The notes beneath the pieces are model-generated. The model ran no database searches, was not told the DNA's origin, and saw only the letters and a program-made list of their open reading frames with translations. DNA of 64,000 nt from Rhynchonema sp. JSB1_4 (lineage: Eukaryota; Nematoda; Chromadorea; Monhysterida; Xyalidae): the NCBI GenBank assembly GCA_030248065.1, contig JASAMV010003498.1:1-64000 (forward strand), given 5' to 3'. Below, piece after piece: positions 13,701-25,300 of this stretch. The number at the start of each line of letters is the position of its first letter. Within the stretch, counting starts at the first letter, position 1. Made by a program: the position numbers and the translations under genes.

Positions 13701-14280
13701 AAGCCCGGACAGATAACGATTGCAGCGTTGGCTAAATCAGATACGACATACCCTGACCGGTTCGGCAAACGCCGGGTCTGGAATTATCCGATCGTAAATG
13801 AAACAGGTCTTCGTGGGACTGTCGTAATCGAACGACAGACACTGACGTGGCAAAGTGATGCAAATCTGCAAGAGAACCCGTTTGCTGATAAATCTATTGT
13901 TGTGATGGTAAAACTCGGCATTACGGAGCACGGTTGCTGTCTTGTGGAATGAGGAAAGTCTAAAGTTCTTGAAGTACAACAGTAACATTTTTCGGTTCCT
14001 TTTGAGCATAGGCGCTGAGTCAGCTAGGCTAACTGCCGTAGTTCCAATACATGTAAATTCGTACTTTTCTGCACTCGAATTCAGTGAAATCGGTCAAGCG
14101 ATGTCCCGGCTGTAAACAATTGACCCTTTGATTTCGCCATATCCTAAAACAACCGTCATATGACGGCGCTTCTGTGGTGACAAACTCCTCCTCCTCTCTT
14201 TGGGCAATGATCAGTGGGCAAACGGCCAGAAAGAATGTCCAAACTTCGGACGCGAGTAACATTTTAGCTTTCTGCAACAT
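10702..14280 (-). CDS. Secreted multi-PAN-domain protein with alternative ends
   Basis: Predicted secreted or surface protein with several PAN/Apple-type Cys modules and a Thr-rich linker; such proteins are common in nematode extracellular matrix. Exon 1 (14280-14065) begins with a signal peptide (LLASEVWTFFLAVCPLIIAQ) and the start of a PAN module. Exon 2 (13865-13752) supplies its core (CLSFDYDSPTKTCFIYD). A less certain middle part lies about 13600-13254. Exon 12833-12676 encodes a Thr-rich stretch (RRTTTTTTTPVTTT). Exon 12485-12228 is another PAN core (ESECLASC ... FDCMISSGE) and ends in phase 0. Two homologous terminal exons follow, 11829-11578 and 10953-10702. Each starts in phase 0 after a good acceptor and ends in its own stop, so only one can be used per mRNA. 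The exon between 13752 and 13600 was not resolved. Confidence 0.7.
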
Positions 14281-15285
14281 ATTGGCTGGGAATTCATTTA
14301 TAGGTGTACATAGCTGATGAACTTCCAAATACGTCAGAACATGTGGAGTGGCAAACCAAGTAAAATGCAACTTTAGGTTGAAATTAAAATTTCAAAGTAA
14401 TTATTGTCATGTCAACAGGACTGTGTGCGCATTGCAAGCAAATTAATGAAAATACGGTTTATGGTGGTAGTATTTTGAGTAGTTTTATAACAAAAATAGG
14501 TGTTTACATATGCATAAACTGCGCGTCGTTGTGTTACATAAAGATGTGCGCAATAAAGACACCCACTCACCACACCACCCTGTGCTGTCATGTCACTAAT
14601 GTAGACACACAAAACACAATTTGTGCACTAAATTTAATATAGATTCAAACGTTTAGAAGTTGAGAATCAATAATAGCTACTGTACCCTGGCAATGTCTGA
14701 AATTTCAGTACGTCAGCCGGCCAAGTGATCCAATATTTCTTGTCAAATGCCACGGATGCATGCTTCGTAACCAGCAACCCATCTGTCGTACACAAGTCGA
14801 ACATTTACGTTACATTTGTCATTGTCAAGTGCAAATTGTTGAGGTTCTCAATGCCTGCGTAAGTTCTTATCAAACGAACTTTTTTGCGTGTGCGCGTTTG
14901 TTAGAGCACTGTGCATGCGTTAGCAAAACGTTTTCATACAAAACTGAAGAATTTGCACAAGTGCATGGCGCTAAGGCAGTGATGCACACTGCAGAGTGGT
15001 TGACACAAATCGTTTTCTCTCACACGGTGTTCAAACGAAAGTTCTGTCAACTGTCAGCTTCCTCAGATTTGTCCTGAGATCCACCAAAGCACCTCAACTA
15101 AACAGTAAGCGTGAAAAAGTCTACAATTTGAGTATGGGGAAACAGTGCACGGGACCTTTTCGTCGCTATTGTTATCGTCATTCATGCGAGAAGACACACA
15201 ACAGAATACACATTTGAGAAACTGACTGGAACAAGATTCTAAAATTAACGATACGAAAAACGGCAAGTGAATAGAAACAAAAGAA
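14281..15285. other. Intergenic, nothing recognised
   Basis: Separates the 5' end of the PAN gene from the 3' end of the E2-like gene. AT-rich with no conserved motif on either strand and no internal repeat seen. Confidence 0.4.
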
Positions 15286-15957
15286 CTACGCAGCAAATCT
15301 CTTTGTCCATTCGACGGCGATCATATCAAACTGTTTCCTATTCTCACGTGCTTGTCTTGACAGTTCAGGCACCAACGGCTCGACCGGCCATTTCGGTTCG
15401 CCACAATTGACGAACAAGTCCACCAGATCGAGACAAATGGTTCGAATTGTGAATATGGGCTTCCAGAATCGCGGATACAAAGTTGAAAGTCGAACTTTGC
15501 CTGATTGATTGATCATCGGATGATAGACACGAGTGCAGCACTGCAGATCGGCCGGTGGTGAGAATGGATAATCGTCGTTGGAATCCCCAATGGAAAGCTC
15601 GAAAAAGAACGTGCCCCCTAAATAGGGCGTGCCCCGTAGGCCGTCCACGACCAGCATCCATTCTTTCAACTGGTCGTCTTTCGGCCCGCAGGCACAGTTC
15701 GGGACCGGATTATTGTTCAACGACTCCAATTCCTCAAGGAGTCGCTGTCGGAGCGCCGTGTTCGATCGTATATCGGACTGTTTCGGTCGCTTTGGCTGCC
15801 GATGCCACGGACCACCGTCGAACATGACTAAAGGGGTCGAAGCGGGCAAGCTGGAGTGGGAAGACGGGAAAGCCGAGGGCGTTGACGGTGGGTTCACCGC
15901 CGTGCCCACACGGTCATCGTCGCCGTCGTTGTCCACTGACGACAGCGATCTGCTCAT
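15286..15957 (-). CDS. UBE2E-like E2 variant lacking the catalytic Cys
   Basis: A single uninterrupted frame of 223 residues. Residues 1-65 form a Ser/Pro/Asp-rich extension, as in the UBE2E class. The rest is a full UBC fold: NCACGPKDDQLKEW, then GGTFFFELSI, YPFSPP, TRVYHP, the PLVPEL element and a C-terminal helix ending EWTKRFAA. In active UBE2E enzymes the segment after YH...N reads with Cys followed by Leu-Asp; here the aligned residues are KVRLSTL, so Arg stands at the catalytic Cys and the Asn of HPN is Met (HPMI). An ICLDL string 16 residues later lies in the following helix and is not the active site. It cannot form a thioester, so a UEV-like or inhibitory role is inferred. The lack of introns among intron-rich neighbours suggests a retrocopy, but the frame is intact. 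Confidence 0.85.
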   Translation of the reverse strand: MSRSLSSVDNDGDDDRVGTAVNPPSTPSAFPSSHSSLPASTPLVMFDGGPWHRQPKRPKQSDIRSNTALRQRLLEELESLNNNPVPNCACGPKDDQLKEWMLVVDGLRGTPYLGGTFFFELSIGDSNDDYPFSPPADLQCCTRVYHPMINQSGKVRLSTLYPRFWKPIFTIRTICLDLVDLFVNCGEPKWPVEPLVPELSRQARENRKQFDMIAVEWTKRFAA

Positions 15958-16306
15958 TTCATTGATTGAAAACTCGGCGACAACGCGGCGAATGTTGGAT
16001 TAAAATATATGCGTTGTGTGGGCAAAATCGTACTGCAAATTCTATTTGAAGGGAACCAGACAGCGACTTTCGACGCCGTCAGTGATTTAAAAAGCGCAAC
16101 AATTTTTTTGGCAGCAGACGAATTGAAACATCAGATGAAATTCAGGGAAGAACTTTTTGGTTTTTGGACCATTATTTGGGTTTTGGACGCAGAAAAATTA
16201 TAAACTCCTTGTATTCGTCAGACCAAACAGTAACGCGACGAACCGTAACCGAAAATCGGCTTCGACTTGGCGCTCCCCCGCGCCAGACAGAGATGAGGAT
16301 CGGGCC

Positions 16307-16759
16307 CAGAGGTGGGAATCGGGCCGGCCCGGCCCGACGTTCGGGCCGGCCGGGCCGGGCCGAGGTTTCCGGCCCGAACGGTCGGGCCGGGCCGGGCCGG
16401 GGTGGCCGGCCCGAAAAGGCCCGACATCATCGAATTTCAATAGAAAATCGTGATTTTTTAGGCCAAATTTCTCAAAATTTCTCGCGATTCTGCAAATTAG
16501 TACCAACTTCCATGCTTATCAGGGATTTTTGAACAAAAAAACAGTAATTTTTGCACCAAAAAATTGCTTCAAAATGTCATCAGAAAAAGTCGGGCCGAAA
16601 AAATCGGGCCGGGCCGGGCCGGGCCGACTTTTTTCCAAGTCGGGCCGGGCCGGGCCGGACTTCCCGGCCCGAACTGTCGGGCCGGGCCGGGCCGGGCCGA
16701 CCCCCTGACCTCGTCGGGCCGGGCCGGGCCGAGGTAACCCGGCCCGATTCCCACCTCTG
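16307..16759. mobile_element. GGCC-rich hAT-like MITE with 8-bp TSD
   Basis: Ends are CAGAGGTGGGAATCGGGCC and its complement, CGATTCCCACCTCTG. The 8-bp duplication ATCGGGCC flanks it at 16299-16306 and 16760-16767. The interior is dominated by GGGCCGGCCC-type runs around an AT-rich core. It is related to elements at 54584-55710 and 56746-58376. The long open frames here are Gly/Arg/Pro/Ala artefacts of the repeat. Confidence 0.85.
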
Positions 16760-16767
16760 ATCGGGCC

Positions 16768-17068
16768 GCACGCCGCGCGGGCCCGACTGGGACTGAACGG
16801 AATGAACAAAGCTCCGGCCCGGCCCGGCCCGATTTAAAGGTCCAAAATCGCGGCCCGGCCCGGCCCGATTTTGGGGTCTAAGAAAAAAATCGTCCAAAAA
16901 AGCTGAAATTTGCAAAATTTTCTTTCGATTTCTGTAAACCGGATGAAATTTGAGCAATTCGATTCGAACCTTCAAATCTTCGGCCCGCCGGCCGCCCGGC
17001 CCGATCCAAAAGCCCAAAATCGCGGCCCGGCCCGGCCCGAGGTCGGGCCGGCCCGGTTACGACCTCTG
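16768..17068. mobile_element. Second, partial GGCC-rich element
   Basis: Immediately beyond the first element's duplication, further CGGCCCGGCCCG runs flank an AT-rich core and end in GGTTACGACCTCTG, matching the family's right terminus. The left end is not clean. It is probably a truncated or older copy that served as target for its neighbour. Confidence 0.6.
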
Positions 17069-17083
17069 CTCTGCTCTTACGGA

Positions 17084-17460
17084 GGGCTCTATTCCGGGGG
17101 GCTCTATTAATTCACTGACCCGAATCTGAAAAATTGTGCCCAGAAATACCCCAAAAACCCTAGAAAGGGGTCTGAATCTGAAAGGATGTTTTTTCGCTTG
17201 TAATCGCATTTATTCGTGCCTATTAATACGTAAGAGGCGTATTATGTGCTCTTAACGAACAACAAACGTGCATAAATGTACCTGTGCTCTGTGCACAACT
17301 ACACCAAGCCTTAATACACTACTGTATGGGTAGGGGATGTTACTTAGGGGGGCTCTATTCCGGGGGGGCTCTATTAATTCACTGACCCCTTTTTGGGGGC
17401 TGTATTACGGGGGGAGGCTCTCTATTCCGGAGGGGGCTGTATTTAGGTTTTCACGGTACG
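17084..17460. repeat. GGGGGCTCTATT-type dispersed repeat
   Basis: Repeated words GGGGGCTCTATT and TTAATTCACTGACC surround an AT-rich core with ATTCGTGCCTATTAATACG; the unit ends in TTTTCACGGTA. An inverted, closely similar copy is at 35330-35690, and shorter relatives are at 53717-53840 and 55790-55900. Confidence 0.7.
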
Positions 17461-17729
17461 CTGTAATTAAAGCTCTTCTCTTTGTAATTAATAAATATTA
17501 TGTTAATTTTGTGAGCTGTGCAAGTTTCGTGAAATTTCAGGGATTTGGGATGTCGGGAAACTCGTTTCAGTTTCGTAATTAAACTATTAATTCTCGTATT
17601 TGTTTATTTCGTCCCACACCCGTGTCATCGTCGAACTTGCGGTCCCGGTTCGCTATCGAAATCGCATCGTCCACGCCACCGCCAATTATTTGCTCAACCA
17701 AGGCCATCATTTGACTCACACTCCAAAAA

Positions 17730-20700
17730 ATGGTTGGTACAGAATATTCAATTCAGAACAAACAACAGCGAAGCAGTGTAGTTCCTGGGGGGGGAGGGGG
17801 GGGAGCCCCCCCTCGGGTACGTCTGTTCCCCCTCCGAGGTACGCCTGCCCCACTGTTCCCCCTCCGGGTACGTCTGCTCCCCCAATTTTTTCCTAAAATG
17901 GGCAAATTTAGGCCTAAAATAGGCATTTTTAGGCCAAAAATAGGTAAACTTTAGGTGAAACCTCCAAAAAAAACGCCAAAATACCCTTTTTATAGGGGAT
18001 TTTTCGCAAAAGAAGGCAAAAATAGTCCAATTTTTCGACCTCAAAAAATGACTTTTTTCCGTCCCCCCCCAAATTGGGACTTCCCCCCCCAGGTAGGTAC
18101 GTCTGTTCCCCCTCCGAAAATAGTGGAGGGTACGTCTGTTCCCCCTCCGGACCAGGAACTACACTGCAGCGAAGTGATCAGAATCAGACATGTATGTTTT
18201 ACTTTGTTGGACTGTTGGTCAATGTTGACCCTCTAGCCTGTAATAAAGTAAGAAGGCGTTATGCAATGTGGCAATTCTCATGCTAGATGCTACATACCTT
18301 TCCGAAAGCCGTGTTCCTGCATCCAATTCGACAATTCTTTTGCAGGACATCCGACGATTTTTTCCCGGCGCATCTGCGGCCGTCGGTCCAGTCAAGTCGG
18401 GCATATCTGGGCAGCAGTCGGACAACAGTAAAACACCCGTCGCTAGTGCTTCGTCCAAAATCACAAAGAAAGATCCACCAAAATCACCCGGTCCCGGCAA
18501 AGATCGCAAGAAGTACAACGCCCCTGCCGAGACCAGGACTTCTAAAGCTCCGGCTGGCAAGCGATCAAAGCAGGAATCAGCTCCTAAAATCGGCAAAACT
18601 GCACAGAAGAAGGCACCAAAGAAAGGGAAGACAACAAAAGCAACGAAAAACGATTCCGATATTGAGTTGTTAGATGAAATTGATGAAGATTTAGAGGATC
18701 CGATACCGAGCAAAGTGCGAAAGCACATGACCAAAGGATGTGATGCCAAACAACGAGTGATCATTTCTGGTTGGTTGGTTTTAGTGTCTGCCAGCTTTGT
18801 TCCAGAATATGCCAATATCGTGGTCAAAAAAATTACGTCTGCAGACGATTCCGACATCGAAGACATTCAGCCGTCCGACTCTGTCTCAAATCGGGGCGGC
18901 GCAAAGCAAAAAGAAGTCGGAAGCAAAAGCACCGATGTGAGGCGAAGTCCACGAAGACCGTCAAGCTCACCCGAAAAACCAGCGCAGACGAAAAACTCGC
19001 CGAGAAAGAAAGGTGCTGTTTGTTTTTGAAAGACGTTTTACAATTTTTGACTGTTCTGCTTTGATTTTATCGCCTGCACCTGCGGTAACTTCCAGAATGT
19101 GAGGAAAATCTACCCGCGTTGCAGCACCATCTCCAAAACCGTCATCCAAATTATCTAAGCCACCAGGCGTGAACGGCCATGTTGTGCCCGAAGATTTTTT
19201 TGGCGCAACAAAAGTCTCCCAAACGCAAACGAGCAGACATCCGAAACGACCCAAACGCAATGAAGTGACGCCACCACCAACCGCACCTGTCGAGAATAAA
19301 TCGACGGTATGAATTTTACATTGACCCTCACTCGGCCATCTTCATGAGTTTTTTGTAAAGGGCGTTTGTGATTGACGACCGGCATGTTGACAGCTGATAA
19401 ACAAGTGATAGGCGACATCGGTCGCATCAGTGAACTTCGAAATGTCCATGATCAGAAGGTTTTGTGGTGACCGACCAACAAAGTCTGAAGATTTGATGGC
19501 TTACCCAGATCAGATCACCATTGATATCGTTCTATTAGCTGGGAATCGTGAATTTTTGGTCAGCTAGATTTTCCCACATATTTCAGTCCGTGAACGGCGA
19601 CGACGTTTCCCTGAAACAGCAAGGGGAGTTGACGAAACCTTCGACAACAACAGTCGTCAGAAAGCTTGTTGGCGACAGCACTCGTTCTCCACCAACTAAA
19701 CGACCGAAAGCTTCACTCGATGACACGGCAGTGTCGGACTCAACCGTTGTCTTTGCCGAAAAGAAATCGTCGCCAGATGAGAGGGAAACGAAGTCAAAGT
19801 ATTTCGACAATGAAACCAAGCTGAAATCAGATCGCAGTGAGGTAGCGCGCATGGTATTATTATGTTTGTTCGTTTTTTACCTTATCTACTAGTGGCGGCA
19901 CCACTGATCAAGCTTGATGATTGGGCGTCCAAGTTTTCCATTCTTTGCAGTCTGTGATGGACAGTCAAAACAGCAGTGATGTTGTGCCGGATAGCGATCC
20001 CGAAACAGATGTTGTCCCAAACAGCCAGCCCGTGTCACCCAAACCAAAACGAGCCAAGAAGACCAAAACGCCAAGTCCAGGGACTGCAACTGAAGCAAAC
20101 GAACGAAAATCGCCCAGGGGCAAGCAACCGACCGAGAACTTACTCAATAAAAGCATTCATGAATTGGAGTTGACAGAAAAACGTGAGATTAACTGGGTTG
20201 AGTTTGTGCGTTATTGCTTACGCGAAACATGTAAAACGCAGAGTATGCAGATTTACCATCCCCGTCCGCTCACAAATCACCAAAACGGCGGTCGAAGGCT
20301 GATGATGCCAATGGAGCTGATGGGGGCAGTGCGACACGACATCCGGGCTACTACAGCTACAAGAGCAGATCAGGACCACAGGCTCTGGGATCGAAGGAGA
20401 TTCCTGAAGTGTGTTTGCTTGGTTTGAAGCTTTCGTTTTCATTAACATGCTGAATAACAAGCAAAAATAATTTGATTCAATTAGTTTTATTTTTTTCAAT
20501 TATAGGGCGCTGAAGATTGTCTTTCTGGTCTGACGTTTGTGCTGACGGGCGTGCTTGAATCCATTGATCGCGACGATACAAAAGCGTTGATTGAGAAATA
20601 CAGGTTCAGATTCAACTTTGTGATTCTCTTTTCTGAAAAGTGTTGCAAACATGGAAAACCATGAACTGAATTTCCCAGCGGTCGCGTGACGACCAGTGTT

Positions 20701-22320
20701 TCGCGCAAGACCAACTTTGTGGTCGCTGGTCGTGAGTCCGGTGAGAGTAAGACGAGAAAGGTTGGACTTCATCTCATTTTTTGTTGTTTTGATGGTTTTC
20801 ACAGATAACAGCTGACGTTTGGGTTGCAAATAGGCCATTTGTGGACTGTCTGAAGCATTTACCGTGTTCTGCGTTAATCTTTGATGCCGCCAACCACAGA
20901 TCGTTTTATGCTGCATTCTTCAATGACAATACTTGCCGTGAATTTTTCAAGGCCAGCGAGCTTCACATCAAGCTGTTAGATGACGACGGACTATTCGATT
21001 TGATCAGAGAGCGATCGAAAGGCAAGGTGACCAAGAAGACGAAACCTGATGCGATTACACCTGCACCGAAAAAACGTCCCGAAGCTGATGTTGTGCCTCA
21101 GAAGGTTAACGTTAGGATGCCGATTATTGTGGTCTGCCTGTTTAGAGTGGGGGCCTGTAGTTTTATGGGACTGAAATTTCGTTGGAAGATCTTTGCTAAT
21201 TGATTGTCTCTGGCGATCATTACAAGGATGACACTCGGCATCTCAAAAAGAGAACACTCTTCATTTATATCCTCTGATTTACTGCGCCACAACTGTAAAT
21301 GCCATCATAATAATTTTCCAGGCATTCGCTCCCGCAGCGCTGCCGACGATCACTGAAGCATCGTGGGTTGACAAGTACAAACCGGACTCGGTCAAACAGA
21401 TCATTGGACAGCATGGACAGGTAAATACACAACACCAGCAAATCTGAGTTTGCCGACTTTCTATGTCCACAAAGTGTTGTTTCTTTCTTCAGGCAAGTGC
21501 TGTAAACAAACTGCTTGCGTGGCTCCGGAATTGGCACAAGAATCGTGAGAACACGGGTGCGAGGAAAGGCGGTTTGTTATCTGTCAAGTTACGCTTGTTG
21601 TTGTGTGTCACATAATGTTTCACAGTTATGTGTTGTGTTCTCAGGACGTCCGACCTCTTGGAAAGGTGATGATGGCTCATCGTTCAGAGCAGCGCTACTT
21701 TCTGGTCCGCCCGGCATTGGCAAGACAACGTCAGCACACTTGTGTTGCAAAGTGTGTTTGTGTTGTGTTGTTTTTGGCCTTATTTTTCATGGTTGGAATT
21801 TTATTCAAAATGTAATAATTTTGCAGGAACTTGGCTGGCTGCCAATTGAGTTCAATGCATCCGATACGCGAAACAAGAAATCGTTGGAAGCAACTGTCAA
21901 GCAGGCGGTCACCGGGTCACGAGAGGTTGATGAGTGGTTGGCTGGTAGGTTTGCAATTTTAATAGATTTTGAATATACGACTTTTCGCGTTTCCTCAGTC
22001 CTTAGATATCAATCATAAATCATTCACCAAAAGTAAGTAGCAAATTATTTGTCACAATATTGTTAATTTATCGCTTTGACTTCGGGTCTACTAAAGCAGT
22101 GATGTGGTATGGGGGTATTACCCCCCCCCCAACTGCTAGGTAGCTTTCTTGCTCCGAAACCCATACCCCCCAAACTGGCTAGCTAGCTTTCTTGCTCCGG
22201 TCACCAAGTAAAAAAAGTGTTGATTTTAGTGCCAAAATGACCATTAGCCAAAAGCAAACCAAATCCCACGGCACAAAAAAAACAGCAAAACACATTCCCC
22301 CCTTTCCCTCCGCACCCCCG

Positions 22321-22353
<33 letters not shown>

Positions 22354-25300
22354 GCCCTCCACGCGTCATATGTGTTTGCACGTGCCCGCAAAGTACACCC
22401 CGCCAATACGTTTACCACCGTGCCAAAGTACGGGCAGGCCGCATGGCGACATGTACAAAACACGGACTAATCTCTATGTTTTGCGCACAAAAACGGCTTA
22501 CAAACCGGAATAATCACACATTTGAGCAGCACACCCACAGTGCAAATCGCAAGCATTATGGCACAAACACGACTAATGAACTGAACAATACTGGCAACAG
22601 ACCGATGTCCATCAAAGGTGCTCAGCAAGCCACCCAGGAACGAACTGCTACTTGTATCATCATCGTCTCCGAAGCTCAGCTGTTCGGACGCCTGATTGCA
22701 CGTTGTGCACTGACCGCGGGTTCGAATCCACTCGGTGTGACCTTCACCTGATGGTCTCTCTGTGCTGGATATGTACTGTATGGGTGCGAATTGGCAGGAT
22801 TCAGTGGCGTTACCGACCAAGTGAAGACAGACTTGAATGGTGCGCATTGATTGGTTGATGCGTGTCAGCAACTCTGGTGGCAGCGGGATTGTGATCTGGA
22901 AATTTTTGTACTGAGTTGATTATCTTCAGAAAAATTTCTGCATCTTAAATTTCTTTTTACCTCCACCTGTTTCTTGGCGCTTGTGCTCATTGTGGCAGTG
23001 CTGTTGTTGTTGACAGCTGGCACGTGAAAGCTGAAACTCTGACCGGCTCGAGATCGGAATCGAGTGCTGAGCTCTGAATGAGGGGGAAAGAACTGGTTGA
23101 CTTAAGCAGCTCTCAGTAGAACTTTGGAACTCACCAGTTCTATACACATCGCCGAGCACCGTGCCAAAGGTGTCTACCACTGTGATGTTCAACTGAGGCA
23201 ATCGAATTCTATTCGTGTCGATCGTGATGCGAACGTAGAAATGGCCCAATTGTGATCGATGCCAGACGACGGTGGGCACATAGACATTCGATAGAGCCAC
23301 TGTGATGTGCAATGGACCGGCGATGTTGGTGTCAACCTGTACAAGTAATGGTGGTGTGTGAAAGATCACTGAGCATTCCCGCTCACCGGGATGTCTTGGA
23401 ACTTATCGGCATTCTCACCTCCAATCGTCTGAATTCATTGTTGATGCTCAACTTGTCGATCCACGTCTCGTCCTGTTGGATGGGCACGCTGCCAAAATTG
23501 TGTCGTTCATTCGCATTGTTTGTTTGTTGGCTGTTGTCATCATCCTTCGTCTTGAATACGTAGTATCGAGCGTTAAACGTCTGATCGAACAGCTGTGTTT
23601 GACAGTTGAGCACATTGATGCGATGGGCATGCTTGAGGTTGAGATCAGCTCGGCCCATTTGCCAGTCGCGAGTAACTCTGTTCAGTCGGAACCAGCCTGA
23701 GTGAAATTGAATGAATGCGATTTCATTCCATTCACTGGTCCTCACTGCCAGCTAACCTAGTTGATGCAAACTGAATTCTCTCAGCGAATTCACAGGTATT
23801 CCATGCATCAGCATCGTATCATTCGCTTCCGTGAAGAATATCTCGTTCACATTCAACAACGATTGCGAATGCGGCCTGTGTGTCAATCGCAATGTTGAAT
23901 CGCCGATATTGAGATCAACCAGCTGGGGTTGGTCGACGTTGATGTAGATGCTGCGCGATACCAACAGGTTCCACACTTGGTCGTCATTGTGCACCGTGTA
24001 CATCCGGTACTTGACTGTGACAAAGTAGTTGCTCACGTCGAACCTGTAATGATTTTCGGAAAGGATAAACCAGCTCGTCGGTCTTTTTGGACCACCTACC
24101 CGTCCGGTCTTTCACTCGCACTGGTGTGGAATGGCTTGGGGCAGCGCCCCGTCAGCGCTACCAGGTCACAACGTGCAACGAAACTAGACGTTGCCGTGCA
24201 ATGTGCAATTCACACGGGCGTGTTCAGTTCTGATACGAACCTATCATCGTCTATCCATAGCCTGATCAACCTGTAAGCCGTGTAGATTCGATTGGCATGC
24301 GGTGTCATCCGTACCCCACAACACACGGTACCGGCGTGCTGCAGATGTTCGTTGGCACAGCCACGCGAGTTCATGTTGGATCGCAACGTGCGGAAACACA
24401 GACCGTTGCTGCCACATGTGTGCATCGGTAGTCGACGATTCTGGTCGGATCTGAAGGGGACCTGCTGATTCACCAACGTTCACACTGGGGGTGTTAAATT
24501 GGGTAAAATTTGCAAAATTCGCGTTGTAGCCACAGCATAGCTTTTTCGTTAAATTTCGTCGGCAAACGTGGTCACAGGACTTGTTGGTCGAAAAGCCCGT
24601 GGGTGTAAAACGGGAGGTTAGGCAGGGTCTGTTTTTTGTTGTTCTGGATTCTTTCAGATCTATACCTGATGCAGTGCCGCTCTCCATTGGCACAATCGCA
24701 CACACAATTGGTTTCAATCAACGGGATAGCGAAGTCGTACTGGTCGGCTATCGGATAGATCTGTCGCTCACGAACGTATGACAGCGTGTAGATGAGACGT
24801 TGCTCGGACTGTTGTTGACGTTTGCGAATGGTTTCGTTTATTGATAGCACTTGGTAACAGGCCGTCTCGTGAAGGGATAGTCTGTAGTTTATCATGGTTT
24901 GGTCGGTGTTGTCAAAACGCTCATCTTAATGGCCTGGCACTAACCCAAAGTCGACAATGGCCTTCACAGTCAGTTTATCGCCGTGATCCAATGTCCAATC
25001 GCCAATCACTGGCGTGATAGTGGAACAATGAGGTCGATCTTGATCGTTCAAGGCGACTAGGAAGACTAGAAATTGATTGAGAAATAGAAAAACAGCTCGG
25101 GTGGATGACATCTTGGACGCTGTAGTTGAAATAGAATGTGTTTGGCTTTGTGGCATGGTGGTTAATTGTACCGGTTTGAATCAGTGCAACTTTATTGCTC
25201 GTAAATGGGCTATATACCGGTTTAAGCTGGCGCTGAGCTGCGTGTGTGCGTTACGTTGGTGTTTTACGATCAATCTGGCCGCTCTTCTGTGTGATTAGCT

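Noticed and set aside
15286..15957. Reading the ICLDL string as the E2 active site
   Set aside because: It lies in the helix after the WxP-like FWKP segment, about 16 residues too far along; the aligned catalytic position is Arg.
16157..17110. Several long open frames on both strands in the GGCC-rich block
   Set aside because: They are Gly/Arg/Pro/Ala strings forced by GGGCC repeats inside a MITE with clear ends and a duplication; no domain.
22179..22470. Pro/Gly-rich open frames
   Set aside because: Caused by a 28-base C run next to a broken MITE.
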